A stretch of DNA of 64,000 bases from an uncultured Winogradskyella sp. (GTDB taxonomy: Bacteria > Bacteroidota > Bacteroidia > Flavobacteriales > Flavobacteriaceae): assembly GCA_913055905.1 (NCBI GenBank), contig CAJXLB010000002.1, forward strand, positions 124,001-188,000, read 5' to 3'. The position numbers and the translations under genes were made by a program. This document shows positions 26,482 to 35,083 of this stretch, one piece after another (the first letter of the stretch is position 1; the number at the start of each line of letters is the position of its first letter). The notes below the pieces were generated by a model. That model had not been told where the DNA came from. It did no database searches and worked only from the letters and a program-made list of their open reading frames with translations.

Positions 26482-27576
26482 CTATCTAGCGATAATCAGT
26501 TGCTGCGATAAGATGTTAGACGGATTGGTCTTTTCAATGAGTTTCATTACATAAAAACCGTTGGAAATTCCAGAAATGTCCAAAACTCTGGAGTCATAGG
26601 ATTTTACCAATTGTCCTGTAAGTGAGTAAATCTTTGAAAAATAATTATCAGAACTAATTTCTACAATGTTTTTGGCGGGATTTGGAAAGACCTTGACCAA
26701 CCCATAATCCACCTTTTCATTACTTAAGGTGCTAAGATTAATACTATAAAGGCCTTGTGGGTCACCATTAGCCGCTTCAGCTGATACAAAATAGTCGCTA
26801 GTGGAAATGGGAGTTATGCCTTCAGTTTGAAAAGAGTAACCCGTTGGAGGTGCAATATTTGTTTTTATTACAGTACCATTGGAAAACAGACCAGCACTAA
26901 AATTACTAAGTTCAATTACGAAAGGGCCTAATCCATCATATCCGCAAAGTACAATTTTAGAATCGTCCATACTTTTAGTTGCTCCAGTGACCAAACCTTG
27001 GCTATTTACAACATCTATAATTGATAAACTATAGGTTCCTGGAATCTTGGGCAATTCATATATATTGGTATTGCCGTCTGCCCAATTTTTGGTAAAAATG
27101 AAAAGGCTATTGTCTATGTGCACAAGCGCTTCAGCATCGAAATTGGTAGTAAACTCTTGTACCGAAAAATCAGTTTGCTCATTGTAGCTGAAACTTATCA
27201 CATCGGCTGTAACTTCCGTAGAACTAAAGTAGTCGCTTTTAGCTATTCGGTACACCCTAAGATTGGTTCTTGTGGCATCAAAATTTCCAAAATCACCGAT
27301 GTAAATATAAGTTTCATCATGAGTTAGATCTTCCCAATCTGCATTAGAAGCATTAATCACCGTAACAACCCTTGAGACGTTTCCGGTTGTTAAATCAATT
27401 TCAAATAGCTGGTTGCTGTTGGCCGAATCATTGTGTGTAATAAGGGTGTTATTAATAAATAGGAGCCCAGATGTTTCACTGACGGCATTGTCTAGCGGTG
27501 ATTCTAAAGTATAGGTTTGACCGTTTAAGACGGCAGATATAAAGCCTGTAAATAAAAAGGATAAAAGAAACTTCAT
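26482..27576 (-). CDS. Secreted beta-propeller-like protein with type IX secretion sorting domain
   Basis: A 364-residue protein with a signal peptide (MKFLLSFLFTGFISAVLNGQ). The main domain (about 25-285) is a beta-rich, propeller-like repeat structure with ADWEDLTHDETYIYIGDFGN, FDAEALVHIDNSLFIFTKNW and LVTGATKSMDDSKIVLCGYD. The C-terminal 75 residues are a type A T9SS sorting domain (KVFPNPAKNIVEISSD, YSLTGQLVKSYD, ISNGFYVMKL), so the protein crosses the outer membrane by the T9SS and is probably anchored or released at the cell surface. The specific activity is unknown. It starts 18 bases after the amidohydrolase stop on the same strand. Confidence 0.87.
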   Translation of the reverse strand: MKFLLSFLFTGFISAVLNGQTYTLESPLDNAVSETSGLLFINNTLITHNDSANSNQLFEIDLTTGNVSRVVTVINASNADWEDLTHDETYIYIGDFGNFDATRTNLRVYRIAKSDYFSSTEVTADVISFSYNEQTDFSVQEFTTNFDAEALVHIDNSLFIFTKNWADGNTNIYELPKIPGTYSLSIIDVVNSQGLVTGATKSMDDSKIVLCGYDGLGPFVIELSNFSAGLFSNGTVIKTNIAPPTGYSFQTEGITPISTSDYFVSAEAANGDPQGLYSINLSTLSNEKVDYGLVKVFPNPAKNIVEISSDNYFSKIYSLTGQLVKSYDSRVLDISGISNGFYVMKLIEKTNPSNILSQQLIIAR

Positions 27577-27594
27577 TATTAATGTTATAGCTTT

Positions 27595-29322
27595 CTATTC
27601 ATTTGAATAGACAACCTTTCCGTTAAATATGGTTTTGGCTATTGTTGTGTTTAGAATTTCAGACTCTGGGACCGTCATTAAATCCTGATTATAAATGGTG
27701 AAATCCGCAAGTTTTCCTTTAGTAATAGACCCTTTTATATCTTCTTCAAAAGCACCATAAGCAGCGTCTAGTGTGTAAGACTTTAAGGCTTGTTCACGTG
27801 TCATTTTTTGTTCAGGCTCATAACCTTCTTCTGGTGTGCCTTTTAGCGTTTTACGACTTACGCTAGCATAAAAGCTAGCAATAGGATTAATAGGCTCAAC
27901 AGGAACATCTGTACCGTTTACAATAGGAACACCGCTTTGCAATAAAGTTTGCCACATGTAAGCACCTTCTTTAATTCGCTTTTCGCCAAGCCTATCGATG
28001 GCCCATGGTCTATCTGATGACATATGGATGGCTTGCATCGCAGGTATAACATTGAGCTCAGCAAATCTTGGAATATCTTCTGGGTGTAAGTGTTGGGCAT
28101 GCTCAATTCTAAATCGATGGTTTTTGGCTTTTTCCGGTATTTTGTTGAAGGCAAGTTCATAACGGTCCAGAATTTCTCTGTTGGCCCTGTCTCCAATTGC
28201 GTGTGAGCAAACTTGAAAACCATGCTCTAGTCCTTTCAAGGCTGTTTCCCTCACAAATTCCATGGGCAAGGTTTCGTGACCAAAATGACCTGGACGGTCT
28301 GAGTAAGGTTCTAATAACCATGCACCTCGCGAGCCAAGAGCGCCATCACAGTTTAGTTTTATGGAACGAATGGTGAAACGATGATCTTTGTCTATCATGA
28401 GGCCCTTGTCATACCATTCGTTGAGCAATTCTTTGTCCCATCCCGTCAACATGGCATAAATCCTCACATCTAGCTTATTTTCAGCCTTCATTTTGGTGTA
28501 AAGCTCAATCGTTTCGCGAGGAATCCCTGCATCATGGAAAGAAGTTATGCCATTTTCATGGCATGCATTTACCGCGAGTTCAAATGCCATACGGTCACTA
28601 GCCTCGGTGCGCTCAGGGATGTGTTTGGTAATTAAATTCATGGCTGCTGGTTCGTTAAAAACGCCAGTGGGTCGTCCAGCAGCATCCACAATGACTTCCC
28701 CACCTTCAACTTTATAGGATTTAATACCGTCCTTACTAAGTGAAATAAGTCCGGCAATTTCCATGGCCTTCTCATTGGCAAAACCTGCATGGCCGCTAGC
28801 ATGTCTCAAATAAACTGGGTTGTTTGGAGACACTTCGCTTAATCTATGATGGGTCTGAAAACCGTTAACCATATCATTAGGAAGCGAATCCCACTTGCTC
28901 TGGTGCCAACCTCTTCCTGTTATCCATTCTCCAGGTTCCGCAGATTTAACCCGTTCTGCTACAGCATCGATTATGTCCTGATAACTTTTTGTGCCCAGCA
29001 AGTCTAAGTTCAATTCATTATAACCAAGACCCATAAAGTGACCATGGCCCTCAATTAGGCCTGGGGTCATTGTTTTACCTTCTAAATCAATTAATTCTGT
29101 TTCTTTTGTTTTGTACTTCTCAGCTTCTTCTAAGGTTCCCGCAAAAAGAATAATGCTGTCTTTAACGGCAACGGCCTCTACGATTGGATTGGAATCGTCA
29201 ACCGTGTAAATAGTGCCGCCGTAAATGAGCATCGTAGCTGTTTCTTCAGATTTGGGTGAACAGCTAAAAGCTAAAATCACAATGGAAACTAATAGTAATT
29301 GTAGGAATCGGTAGGATGTCAT
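27595..29322 (-). CDS. YtcJ-like amidohydrolase lipoprotein
   Basis: A 575-residue metal-dependent amidohydrolase of the YtcJ/amidohydrolase-3 group. It has the first metal site GLIEGHGHFMGLG, then TGRGWHQSKWD, GITSFHDAGIPRE, NCDGALGSRGAWLLEPYSD, CSHAIGDRANREILD, FRIEHAQHLHPEDIPRF and VNGTDVPVEPINP (final Asp). A lipoprotein signal with Cys in LAFSCSPKSEE implies periplasmic or outer-membrane location, typical for the Bacteroidota members. I start at the ATG at 29322 (MTSYRFLQ), because the longer frame to 29370 breaks the signal peptide. The substrate is unknown; relatives hydrolyse formamides or N-acyl compounds. Confidence 0.9.
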   Translation of the reverse strand: MTSYRFLQLLLVSIVILAFSCSPKSEETATMLIYGGTIYTVDDSNPIVEAVAVKDSIILFAGTLEEAEKYKTKETELIDLEGKTMTPGLIEGHGHFMGLGYNELNLDLLGTKSYQDIIDAVAERVKSAEPGEWITGRGWHQSKWDSLPNDMVNGFQTHHRLSEVSPNNPVYLRHASGHAGFANEKAMEIAGLISLSKDGIKSYKVEGGEVIVDAAGRPTGVFNEPAAMNLITKHIPERTEASDRMAFELAVNACHENGITSFHDAGIPRETIELYTKMKAENKLDVRIYAMLTGWDKELLNEWYDKGLMIDKDHRFTIRSIKLNCDGALGSRGAWLLEPYSDRPGHFGHETLPMEFVRETALKGLEHGFQVCSHAIGDRANREILDRYELAFNKIPEKAKNHRFRIEHAQHLHPEDIPRFAELNVIPAMQAIHMSSDRPWAIDRLGEKRIKEGAYMWQTLLQSGVPIVNGTDVPVEPINPIASFYASVSRKTLKGTPEEGYEPEQKMTREQALKSYTLDAAYGAFEEDIKGSITKGKLADFTIYNQDLMTVPESEILNTTIAKTIFNGKVVYSNE

Positions 29323-29406
29323 AGCAATAAGAATTTTAGAGGCATAAGTTACTATAAAAATAGAAATCATAAGACTCTTTTTAGGGAATTGAAGCAGACT
29401 ATACGA

Positions 29407-29414
29407 TAATTTTG
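29407..29414 (+). promoter_or_regulatory. Bacteroidota -7 promoter box (TAATTTTG) for the AGCS symporter
   Basis: Perfect TAnnTTTG; a TTG lies 15 bases upstream at 29389-29391 (slightly short spacing). Transcription would begin at about 29420, just after the first possible ATG (29418), which favours the later ATG at 29439. Confidence 0.55.
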
Positions 29415-29438
29415 TAGATGATTACTACCTTTAGACAT

Positions 29439-30812
29439 ATGCAATGGCTCGATGACTTATTGGCAAATTTTTCGTCCTTAGCTTGGGGTTTACCACTTTT
29501 GATTATACTTATTGGTGGTGGTACATATTTATTAATTCGCTCTAGGTTTTTGCCTTTTAGGTATTTAGGGCACGCAATTGATGTTCTTAGAGGAAAATAT
29601 GACGATGCCAATGATTTAGGCGAGATTTCTCATTTCCAAGCGCTATCTACTGCTTTGTCTTCAACAATAGGTATGGGAAATATTGCAGGTGTTGCTGTCG
29701 CGATTGCCATTGGAGGTCCTGGCGCGGTATTTTGGATGTGGATAAGCGCTTTGATTGGCATGAATACCAAATTTTTCACGTCAACCTTAGCGGTGCTGTA
29801 TCGAGGAAGAGATAGTGCAGGTGACATTCAGGGAGGTCCTATGTATTTTATAATTGAAGGTTTAGGCCAAAAATGGAAGCCCTTAGCCGTTGCGTTTAGC
29901 GCATTCGGATTAATTGGTGCATTGCCTGTTTTTAATGTAAACCAATTAACCCAAGCGATTAATGATATTCTATTAATCCCTCATGGAGTTGAGGTAACCT
30001 TCTCTAGCAATCTTTTTATTGGAGCTATACTAGTTGTGATAACAGGCTTAGTAATCATAGGGGGAATAACCAGGATTGGAAAGGTTGCTTCTAAGTTAGT
30101 CCCTTTCATGGTGGTTCTTTATTTTGTGTTGGTTGCTATTATTTTAGGCTACCATTTTAACGAATTGTGGTATTACTTAAAACTAATTTTTACGGATGCT
30201 TTTTCGGCGAATTATTATCCTGAGGATGATAAGTTTATGGGAGGTGTCCTTGGTGCCTTGATATTGCACGGCATTAAGCGAGGTGCATTTTCAAATGAAG
30301 CAGGGATAGGAACAGCACCCTTGGCGCATGGTGCGGCCAAAACGAACAAACCTGTAAGGGAAGGTCTTGTTGCCATGCTCGGGCCTGCTATTGATACCTT
30401 ATTGGTCTGTACCTTAACCGCTCTGGCTATTTTGGTGACTGATGTATGGCAAACTACAGCCTACAATGGGGTAAGCCTAACGGCCTCTGCTTTTTCATCT
30501 GTGATGCCTAGTTTTGGTGTATATGGTCTCCTTCTTTGCATCGTAGTTTTTAGTATGAGCTCCTTGTTTTCATATTCATATTACGGTTCAAAGTGTATGG
30601 CGTTTTTATTCGGAGCTCACCGCAAGCCCTATTACATTTATGTTTATGTGTTTAGTATATTGATTGGTGCAACCACAACGCTGGATATGATGATAAATCT
30701 CATTGACGGTGTATTTGCCTTAATGGCCATTCCAACAATGACAGCGACCTTAATTTTGGCCCCAAAGGTCATCAATGAAGCCAAAACATATTTCAATTCT
30801 CTGAATGCGTGA
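29439..30812 (+). CDS. Sodium:alanine/glycine symporter (AGCS family)
   Basis: An inner-membrane Na+-coupled amino-acid carrier of 457 residues with about 11 hydrophobic segments. Family signatures: STALSSTIGMGNIAGVAVAIAIGGPGAVFWMW (a long stretch around residues 70-100, core GMGNIAGVA), GGPMYFIIEGLG, GVLGALILHGIKRGAFSNEAGIGTAPLAHG (core GAFSNEAGIGTAP), YYGSKCMAFLFG. These match AGCS transporters of alanine or glycine. The start at 29439 (MQWLDDLL) is preferred because the promoter box lies too close to the earlier ATG at 29418. It is a single gene, 93 bases before the HTH gene. Substrate by family only. Confidence 0.92.
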   Translation: MQWLDDLLANFSSLAWGLPLLIILIGGGTYLLIRSRFLPFRYLGHAIDVLRGKYDDANDLGEISHFQALSTALSSTIGMGNIAGVAVAIAIGGPGAVFWMWISALIGMNTKFFTSTLAVLYRGRDSAGDIQGGPMYFIIEGLGQKWKPLAVAFSAFGLIGALPVFNVNQLTQAINDILLIPHGVEVTFSSNLFIGAILVVITGLVIIGGITRIGKVASKLVPFMVVLYFVLVAIILGYHFNELWYYLKLIFTDAFSANYYPEDDKFMGGVLGALILHGIKRGAFSNEAGIGTAPLAHGAAKTNKPVREGLVAMLGPAIDTLLVCTLTALAILVTDVWQTTAYNGVSLTASAFSSVMPSFGVYGLLLCIVVFSMSSLFSYSYYGSKCMAFLFGAHRKPYYIYVYVFSILIGATTTLDMMINLIDGVFALMAIPTMTATLILAPKVINEAKTYFNSLNA

Positions 30813-30870
30813 TGTTTGTTTAGGCTTATTAGAGAATTGCTCCAACAAAACTTTTTAAAATATAATATAT

Positions 30871-30905
30871 TGCTAAATTGATATATTTATGCTAAATTAG
30901 TATAT
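30871..30905 (+). repeat. Tandem TGCTAA-N3-(GA/AG)TATA motifs before the InsA-like gene
   Basis: Two direct copies, TGCTAAATTGATATAT (30871-30886) and TGCTAAATTAGTATAT (30890-30905), 19 bases apart. The second ends at the start codon of the HTH gene (ATG 30906). A third, inverted copy lies just after the gene. They could be operators or element ends. Confidence 0.75.
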
Positions 30906-31325
30906 ATGAAAATAGACAGTTGTCCCAATTGTGGGTCGGACCATTATATAAAGAGCGGAGTAATCAAAGACAGGCAGCGCTATAAGTGCAAGCATTGCAA
31001 CTATTTCTTCACTGTAAATAAAATAGGGAAGAAAATAGATGACTACTACGTTAATAAGGCATTGCAACTGTATCTAGAGGGTTTGACCTATCGGGAAATT
31101 GAGCGGATTTTGGGCATTTCCCATGTAAGTATTATGAACTGGGTGCGCAAGTACAATATTAAACGTCCGTATAATTCCAAATACCATCCCACCTATAAAA
31201 TCTTAAGTTCAGAGGAATTGACAAAATTCTTTTCTGAAACCAACAATCTTTCTGGAGCTGGTGTTGTGGTGACTGAACTTGGCGATAAGTTTATGCTCAT
31301 TAAATGGGAGCGTTTTCGGGAATAA
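30906..31325 (+). CDS. IS1 InsA-like zinc-ribbon/HTH protein without a transposase domain
   Basis: A 139-residue protein resembling the InsA half of IS1-type transposases. It has an N-terminal zinc ribbon with Cys6, Cys9, Cys28 and Cys31 (CPNC...CKHC), then a helix-turn-helix (about residues 50-90: ALQLYLEGLTYREIERILGI, SHVSIMNWVRKYN). After it, residues 95-139 form a different C-terminal domain (SEELTKFFSETNNLSGAG, VVVTELGDKFMLIKWERFRE) in place of a DDE catalytic domain. No second transposase frame follows. It is probably a domesticated DNA-binding regulator of the neighbouring porin-symporter-kinase-acs genes, inferred from position and from repeated motifs on both sides. A decayed mobile element is the alternative. 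Confidence 0.78.
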   Translation: MKIDSCPNCGSDHYIKSGVIKDRQRYKCKHCNYFFTVNKIGKKIDDYYVNKALQLYLEGLTYREIERILGISHVSIMNWVRKYNIKRPYNSKYHPTYKILSSEELTKFFSETNNLSGAGVVVTELGDKFMLIKWERFRE

Positions 31326-31328
31326 AAC

Positions 31329-31343
31329 TATACTGTATTAGCA
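31329..31343 (-). repeat. Inverted copy of the TGCTAA-N3-AGTATA motif before the porin gene
   Basis: TATACTGTATTAGCA reads TGCTAATACAGTATA on the minus strand. It is identical to the 30890 copy at both 6-base ends and differs only in the three central bases. It lies four bases after the HTH gene and about 93 bases before the porin ATG. Confidence 0.7.
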
Positions 31344-31393
31344 AAAAAATATATTAACTTTTTTTTAGGGAATAGTTTTTCAGAGTTTAGTGG

Positions 31394-31410
31394 TGCACAC
31401 AAAACCAATG
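31394..31410 (+). promoter_or_regulatory. 17-base motif shared with the acs operon (copy 1)
   Basis: TGCACACAAAACCAATG, 26 bases before the porin ATG. The exact reverse complement occurs at 38169-38185, before the acs operon. Confidence 0.65.
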
Positions 31411-31435
31411 TACAACTAACTAAATTCTAAACTCT

Positions 31436-32647
31436 ATGAAAAAAACAGCCTTTATACTGATGGGATTATTATTGTCCTGTCAGTTATTTTTTGCCCAAGG
31501 TATAGATGAATATACTGGTGGGTACAAGGTAAAATTTAACGAGGATGGTTCAAAATATCTTCGAATTATTGCTTGGGGCCAGTTCTGGGCCCAATACAAT
31601 GACGACGCTCCAGATCGTGATAGTAAATTAGACCTTAGCGTAAGGCGTGCCAGGGTTTTAACCTACACTCAGCTCAATAAGAAATTTTTAATCCTTACAC
31701 ATTTTGGTTTAAACAATTTAAACGGTGATAATACATCTCCATTGGGCTATGGAGAAAACTCCCAACTTTTCTTCCATGATTTTTGGGGAGAATGGGCTTT
31801 AACGGATAATCATTCAGCTGGTTTTGGACTTCACTATTGGAACGGTATTTCAAGAGCCAATAACCAAAGTACGCTAAACATGATGACCCTTGATAACAAC
31901 AGGCAGTCATGGGCAACGTTAGGATTGTCTGATCAATTTGCAAGGCATCTTGGGATCTATTTAAAGGGAAAAATTGGCAGACTGCAATACCGTGTAGCCT
32001 ACAATGAAGCTAACGCCAGTACGCTGGACAACAGAGATCCTTTAACTGATGCCACAACCGTTTATGGCGGGAGAGCAATTTTAGGCTCTGGAGAGGCTGG
32101 TAAAGTCTTTCAAGGTTATTTTGATTACAATTTTTTAGATGAAGAATCAAACTTTCTGCCTTACAAGGTTGGAACATACCTTGGCAGTAAAAAGGTATTT
32201 AATATCGGAGCCGGTTTCTTTAATCATGCTAATGGTGTTGTAGAAGCCAATGGCGAGGGAGCAGATGTAACCATATTTGCCGTTGATGCTTTTTATGATG
32301 CACCTCTGAGTGGTAACAATGATGCCATAACCGCTTATGCTGTTTACCAAAACAATGATTATGGAGAAAACTTTTTATTAGGACCATATTCATCAGGGAG
32401 TATGTTTTATACTCACGTAGGATATCTTATTCCAGGTGATAAAACCAAAGCACGCTTTCAGCCTTATGTGTCCTATAACAACAGTCAAGTTGATGCCATA
32501 GATGATAGTTCCACACGATTAGGCATCGGCGGAAATATATTTTTAACCGGTCATCATTCAAAAATCAGTATAGAGTATGCCAATACCAAATTTGGCAACG
32601 CAGATGCTACCGGTCTATTAACGGTACAAGCAATGATATTCCTATAA
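31436..32647 (+). CDS. Outer-membrane porin (OprP/OprO-like beta barrel)
   Basis: A 403-residue outer-membrane beta-barrel protein with a signal peptide (MKKTAFILMGLLLSCQLFFAQ). It has barrel strands throughout, such as LRIIAWGQFWAQYND, LSVRRARVLTYTQLN and FFHDFWGEWALTDNH, and ends VQAMIFL with an aromatic near the C terminus. The RRARV element after the first strand is typical of the phosphate-selective-porin-like family. Position directly before an acetate-type symporter suggests it admits small carboxylates, an inference from the operon. It carries two candidate regulatory motifs upstream and is followed 13 bases later by the DUF4212 gene. Confidence 0.86.
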   Translation: MKKTAFILMGLLLSCQLFFAQGIDEYTGGYKVKFNEDGSKYLRIIAWGQFWAQYNDDAPDRDSKLDLSVRRARVLTYTQLNKKFLILTHFGLNNLNGDNTSPLGYGENSQLFFHDFWGEWALTDNHSAGFGLHYWNGISRANNQSTLNMMTLDNNRQSWATLGLSDQFARHLGIYLKGKIGRLQYRVAYNEANASTLDNRDPLTDATTVYGGRAILGSGEAGKVFQGYFDYNFLDEESNFLPYKVGTYLGSKKVFNIGAGFFNHANGVVEANGEGADVTIFAVDAFYDAPLSGNNDAITAYAVYQNNDYGENFLLGPYSSGSMFYTHVGYLIPGDKTKARFQPYVSYNNSQVDAIDDSSTRLGIGGNIFLTGHHSKISIEYANTKFGNADATGLLTVQAMIFL

Positions 32648-32660
32648 AAACTTCAAAATT

Positions 32661-32921
32661 ATGTCAGAAAAACAAAAACATGCAACAGCATATTGGAAGG
32701 AAAATGTCAAGTATCTTTCCATTCTTTTGGCCATTTGGTTCCTTGTGTCCTATGGCTGTGGAATCCTCTTTAAGGATGCCTTAAATGAGTTTAGATTAGG
32801 CGGCTTCAAGCTAGGCTTTTGGTTCGCGCAACAAGGATCTATTTACGTATTCGTGATTTTAATTTTCGTTTACGTACGGATTATGAATAAACTAGATAAA
32901 AAATACGGTTTTGACGAATAG
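32661..32921 (+). CDS. DUF4212 small membrane subunit of a sodium:solute symporter
   Basis: An 86-residue protein with two membrane spans (LSILLAIWFLVSYGCGILF and FWFAQQGSIYVFVILIFVYV) and a charged tail ending NKLDKKYGFDE. It matches DUF4212, the small protein almost always encoded just before ActP/VC_2705-type acetate symporters, and it is presumed to form a complex with the larger protein. The symporter follows after 26 bases. Confidence 0.93.
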   Translation: MSEKQKHATAYWKENVKYLSILLAIWFLVSYGCGILFKDALNEFRLGGFKLGFWFAQQGSIYVFVILIFVYVRIMNKLDKKYGFDE

Positions 32922-32947
32922 TCAACCTCTAATAAAAAACTAAAATT

Positions 32948-34714
32948 ATGAGTGTACAAGTATGGACATGGTTATTAGTAGGTGTGACATTCGCACTTTA
33001 CTTCGGAATAGCAATTTGGGCTAGAGCAGGCTCAACAAAAGACTTTTATGTTGCTGGTGGTGGTGTTTCGCCATTGGCAAACGGTATGGCAACAGCAGCG
33101 GATTGGATGAGTGCTGCCTCGTTTATATCAATGGCTGGTATTATTTCCTTTACTGGTTATGATGGTTCGGTTTATCTCATGGGCTGGACAGGTGGTTATG
33201 TACTATTGGCTTTATTGTTAGCACCTTATCTCAGAAAATTTGGAAAATTTACGGTCCCTGATTTTATTGGAGACAGGTATTATTCCAATGTCGCAAGAAC
33301 AGTAGCGGTAATCTGTGCGCTGATTGTATCTTTTACTTATGTCGCAGGGCAGATGCGCGGTGTTGGTGTGGTATTTTCACAATTCTTGCAGGTCGATATC
33401 ACTTTAGGAGTAGTGATTGGTATGGCAGTTGTTCTGGTTTTTGCCTTTTTAGGTGGAATGAAAGGCATTACATACACCCAGGTAGCACAATACTGTGTTT
33501 TGATTTTCGCATTTATGGTGCCAGCATTTTTCATCTCCATTCAAATGACAGGTAATATAATTCCTCAAATTGGTATGGGAGGTACGGTCGAAGATGGTAC
33601 TTTTTTACTTGACAAACTGGATGCACTGCATACCGAATTGGGCTTTAAGGAATACACCGATGGCACAAAATCTACTTGGGATGTTTTCGCAATTACACTA
33701 GCCCTTATGGTTGGTACTGCTGGGCTTCCTCATGTTATCGTTCGTTTCTTTACCGTGCCTAAAGTTAAGGATGCCAGAAAATCAGCAGGTTATGCCTTAT
33801 TGCTTATTGCTATATTATATACTACGGCTCCAGCAATTGCAGTTTTTGCAAGAACAAATCTTATTGAAACAGTTAGGGACACTGAATATGCAGAAGTACC
33901 TGCATGGTTTAAAAACTGGGAAGATACAGGCCTAATCGCCTGGTCTGATAAAAATGGTGACGGTAAGATTCAGTATGTTGCCGGAGGAGCCATAGAAGGG
34001 AAGAAACCTGTTTATAGTGATGCCAGAGGTGAATACGGTCAGCGTTTAATAACCAATGCCAATGCCAATGCCAACGAATTATATGTAGATAGGGATATCA
34101 TGGTATTGGCCAATCCAGAAATTGCAAAATTGCCAAATTGGGTGATTGCACTTGTGGCTGCCGGTGGTCTAGCCGCAGCACTATCTACTGCAGCAGGACT
34201 TTTACTGGTTATTTCAACGTCAATTTCACATGATTTAATCAAAAAACAAATCAAACCAGATATTTCCGATAAAGGGGAGTTGATGTGGGCAAGAATAGCC
34301 ATAGTTGGTGCAGTTCTTATCGCCGGTTACTTTGGTATTAATCCACCAGGATTTGTCGCAGCTGTGGTGGCACTCGCTTTCGGTCTCGCAGCAGCTTCAT
34401 TTTTCCCTGCAATCATTTTAGGAATCTTTGATAAACGGATGAACAAAGAAGGTGCTATTGCTGGTATGGTAGTCGGTATTACCTTGATGTTATTTTACAT
34501 GATGAAATTTAAATTGGATTTCTTTGGAGGAGGTACTCAAGAGGATTGGTGGTTTGGTACTTCACCAGAAGGTTTTGGTACAATTGCAATGCTGGTTAAT
34601 GTGGTTATTTCTGTTGTTGTGTCTAGAGCTACTGCCGCACCACCACAGCATGTGCAAGAAATAGTGGAAAACATTAGAATTCCATCTGGAGCAGGAGAAG
34701 CACAGTCTCATTAA
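32948..34714 (+). CDS. Sodium:solute symporter, ActP/VC_2705-like (probable acetate/short-chain carboxylate uptake)
   Basis: A 588-residue Na+/solute symporter (SSS) of the acetate-permease-like group with about 13 membrane segments: GMATAADWMSAASFISMAG, FGKFTVPDFIGDRYYSN, GMKGITYTQVAQYCVLIFA (SSS signature region) and LAAALSTAAGLLLVISTSISHD. An extra soluble loop (about residues 315-375) contains an EF-hand-like stretch, Asp334-KNGDGKIQ, without the acidic twelfth residue. It works with DUF4212. Acetate or propionate as substrate is inferred from the family and from acs, prpE and aceBA nearby. A terminator follows at 34785. Confidence 0.92.
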   Translation: MSVQVWTWLLVGVTFALYFGIAIWARAGSTKDFYVAGGGVSPLANGMATAADWMSAASFISMAGIISFTGYDGSVYLMGWTGGYVLLALLLAPYLRKFGKFTVPDFIGDRYYSNVARTVAVICALIVSFTYVAGQMRGVGVVFSQFLQVDITLGVVIGMAVVLVFAFLGGMKGITYTQVAQYCVLIFAFMVPAFFISIQMTGNIIPQIGMGGTVEDGTFLLDKLDALHTELGFKEYTDGTKSTWDVFAITLALMVGTAGLPHVIVRFFTVPKVKDARKSAGYALLLIAILYTTAPAIAVFARTNLIETVRDTEYAEVPAWFKNWEDTGLIAWSDKNGDGKIQYVAGGAIEGKKPVYSDARGEYGQRLITNANANANELYVDRDIMVLANPEIAKLPNWVIALVAAGGLAAALSTAAGLLLVISTSISHDLIKKQIKPDISDKGELMWARIAIVGAVLIAGYFGINPPGFVAAVVALAFGLAAASFFPAIILGIFDKRMNKEGAIAGMVVGITLMLFYMMKFKLDFFGGGTQEDWWFGTSPEGFGTIAMLVNVVISVVVSRATAAPPQHVQEIVENIRIPSGAGEAQSH

Positions 34715-34784
34715 AAATGATGATGGGATTGTTTGAATGATACATCAAAAACACCTATGAAATATTAATAGGTTTTAATTAGCT

Positions 34785-34819
34785 AAAAACAGTGCTGCAA
34801 CAAAGCGACACTGTTTTTT
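34785..34819 (+). terminator. Intrinsic terminator after the symporter gene
   Basis: Hairpin AAAAACAGTG / CACTGTTTTT (14-base loop) followed by T residues; it separates the porin-symporter operon from the kinase operon. Confidence 0.8.
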
Positions 34820-34888
34820 GGTTATATTCTCAAGACATTGATTAACTTTTGGCCTATCTTTAGTTTATAGTTTGAATTATACTTTACC

Positions 34889-35083
34889 TTGAAAAAAAGA
34901 CACGAACAGAAATTAGTGGTTTTAAGCCTGGGGCTTTTCCTTATTTTAAACATGCCATTCATTCTTATTTTTGATTTTGAAGGTATGGTGTTAGGTATCC
35001 CGACTCTTTATTTTGCCATATTCTGCATTTGGGCCCTATCTATAATTATTTCATACATAGTATTAAGGCGGCATTATGAGTAA
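34889..35083 (+). CDS. Small two-span membrane protein coupled to the symporter-kinase
   Basis: A 64-residue protein starting at a TTG (MKKRHEQKLV...), with two membrane helices (LVVLSLGLFLILNMPFILIF and LYFAIFCIWALSIIISYIVL) and a basic end. No family recognised. Its last eight bases overlap the start of the histidine kinase gene, so the two are translationally coupled. By analogy with DUF4212 it may be a small subunit for the kinase's own symporter domain, which is an inference. A decayed promoter-like TATCTTTA lies at 34855. Confidence 0.75.
   Translation: MKKRHEQKLVVLSLGLFLILNMPFILIFDFEGMVLGIPTLYFAIFCIWALSIIISYIVLRRHYE

Noticed and set aside
30841-30905. Origin-like iterons because of the AT-rich direct repeats
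   Set aside because: Only two copies, no DnaA boxes or replication gene; an operator or element end explains them better.
30906-31325. Intact IS1 insertion sequence
   Set aside because: Only the InsA-like half exists; there is no DDE domain, no frameshifted insB, and the motif copies do not resemble IS1 ends.
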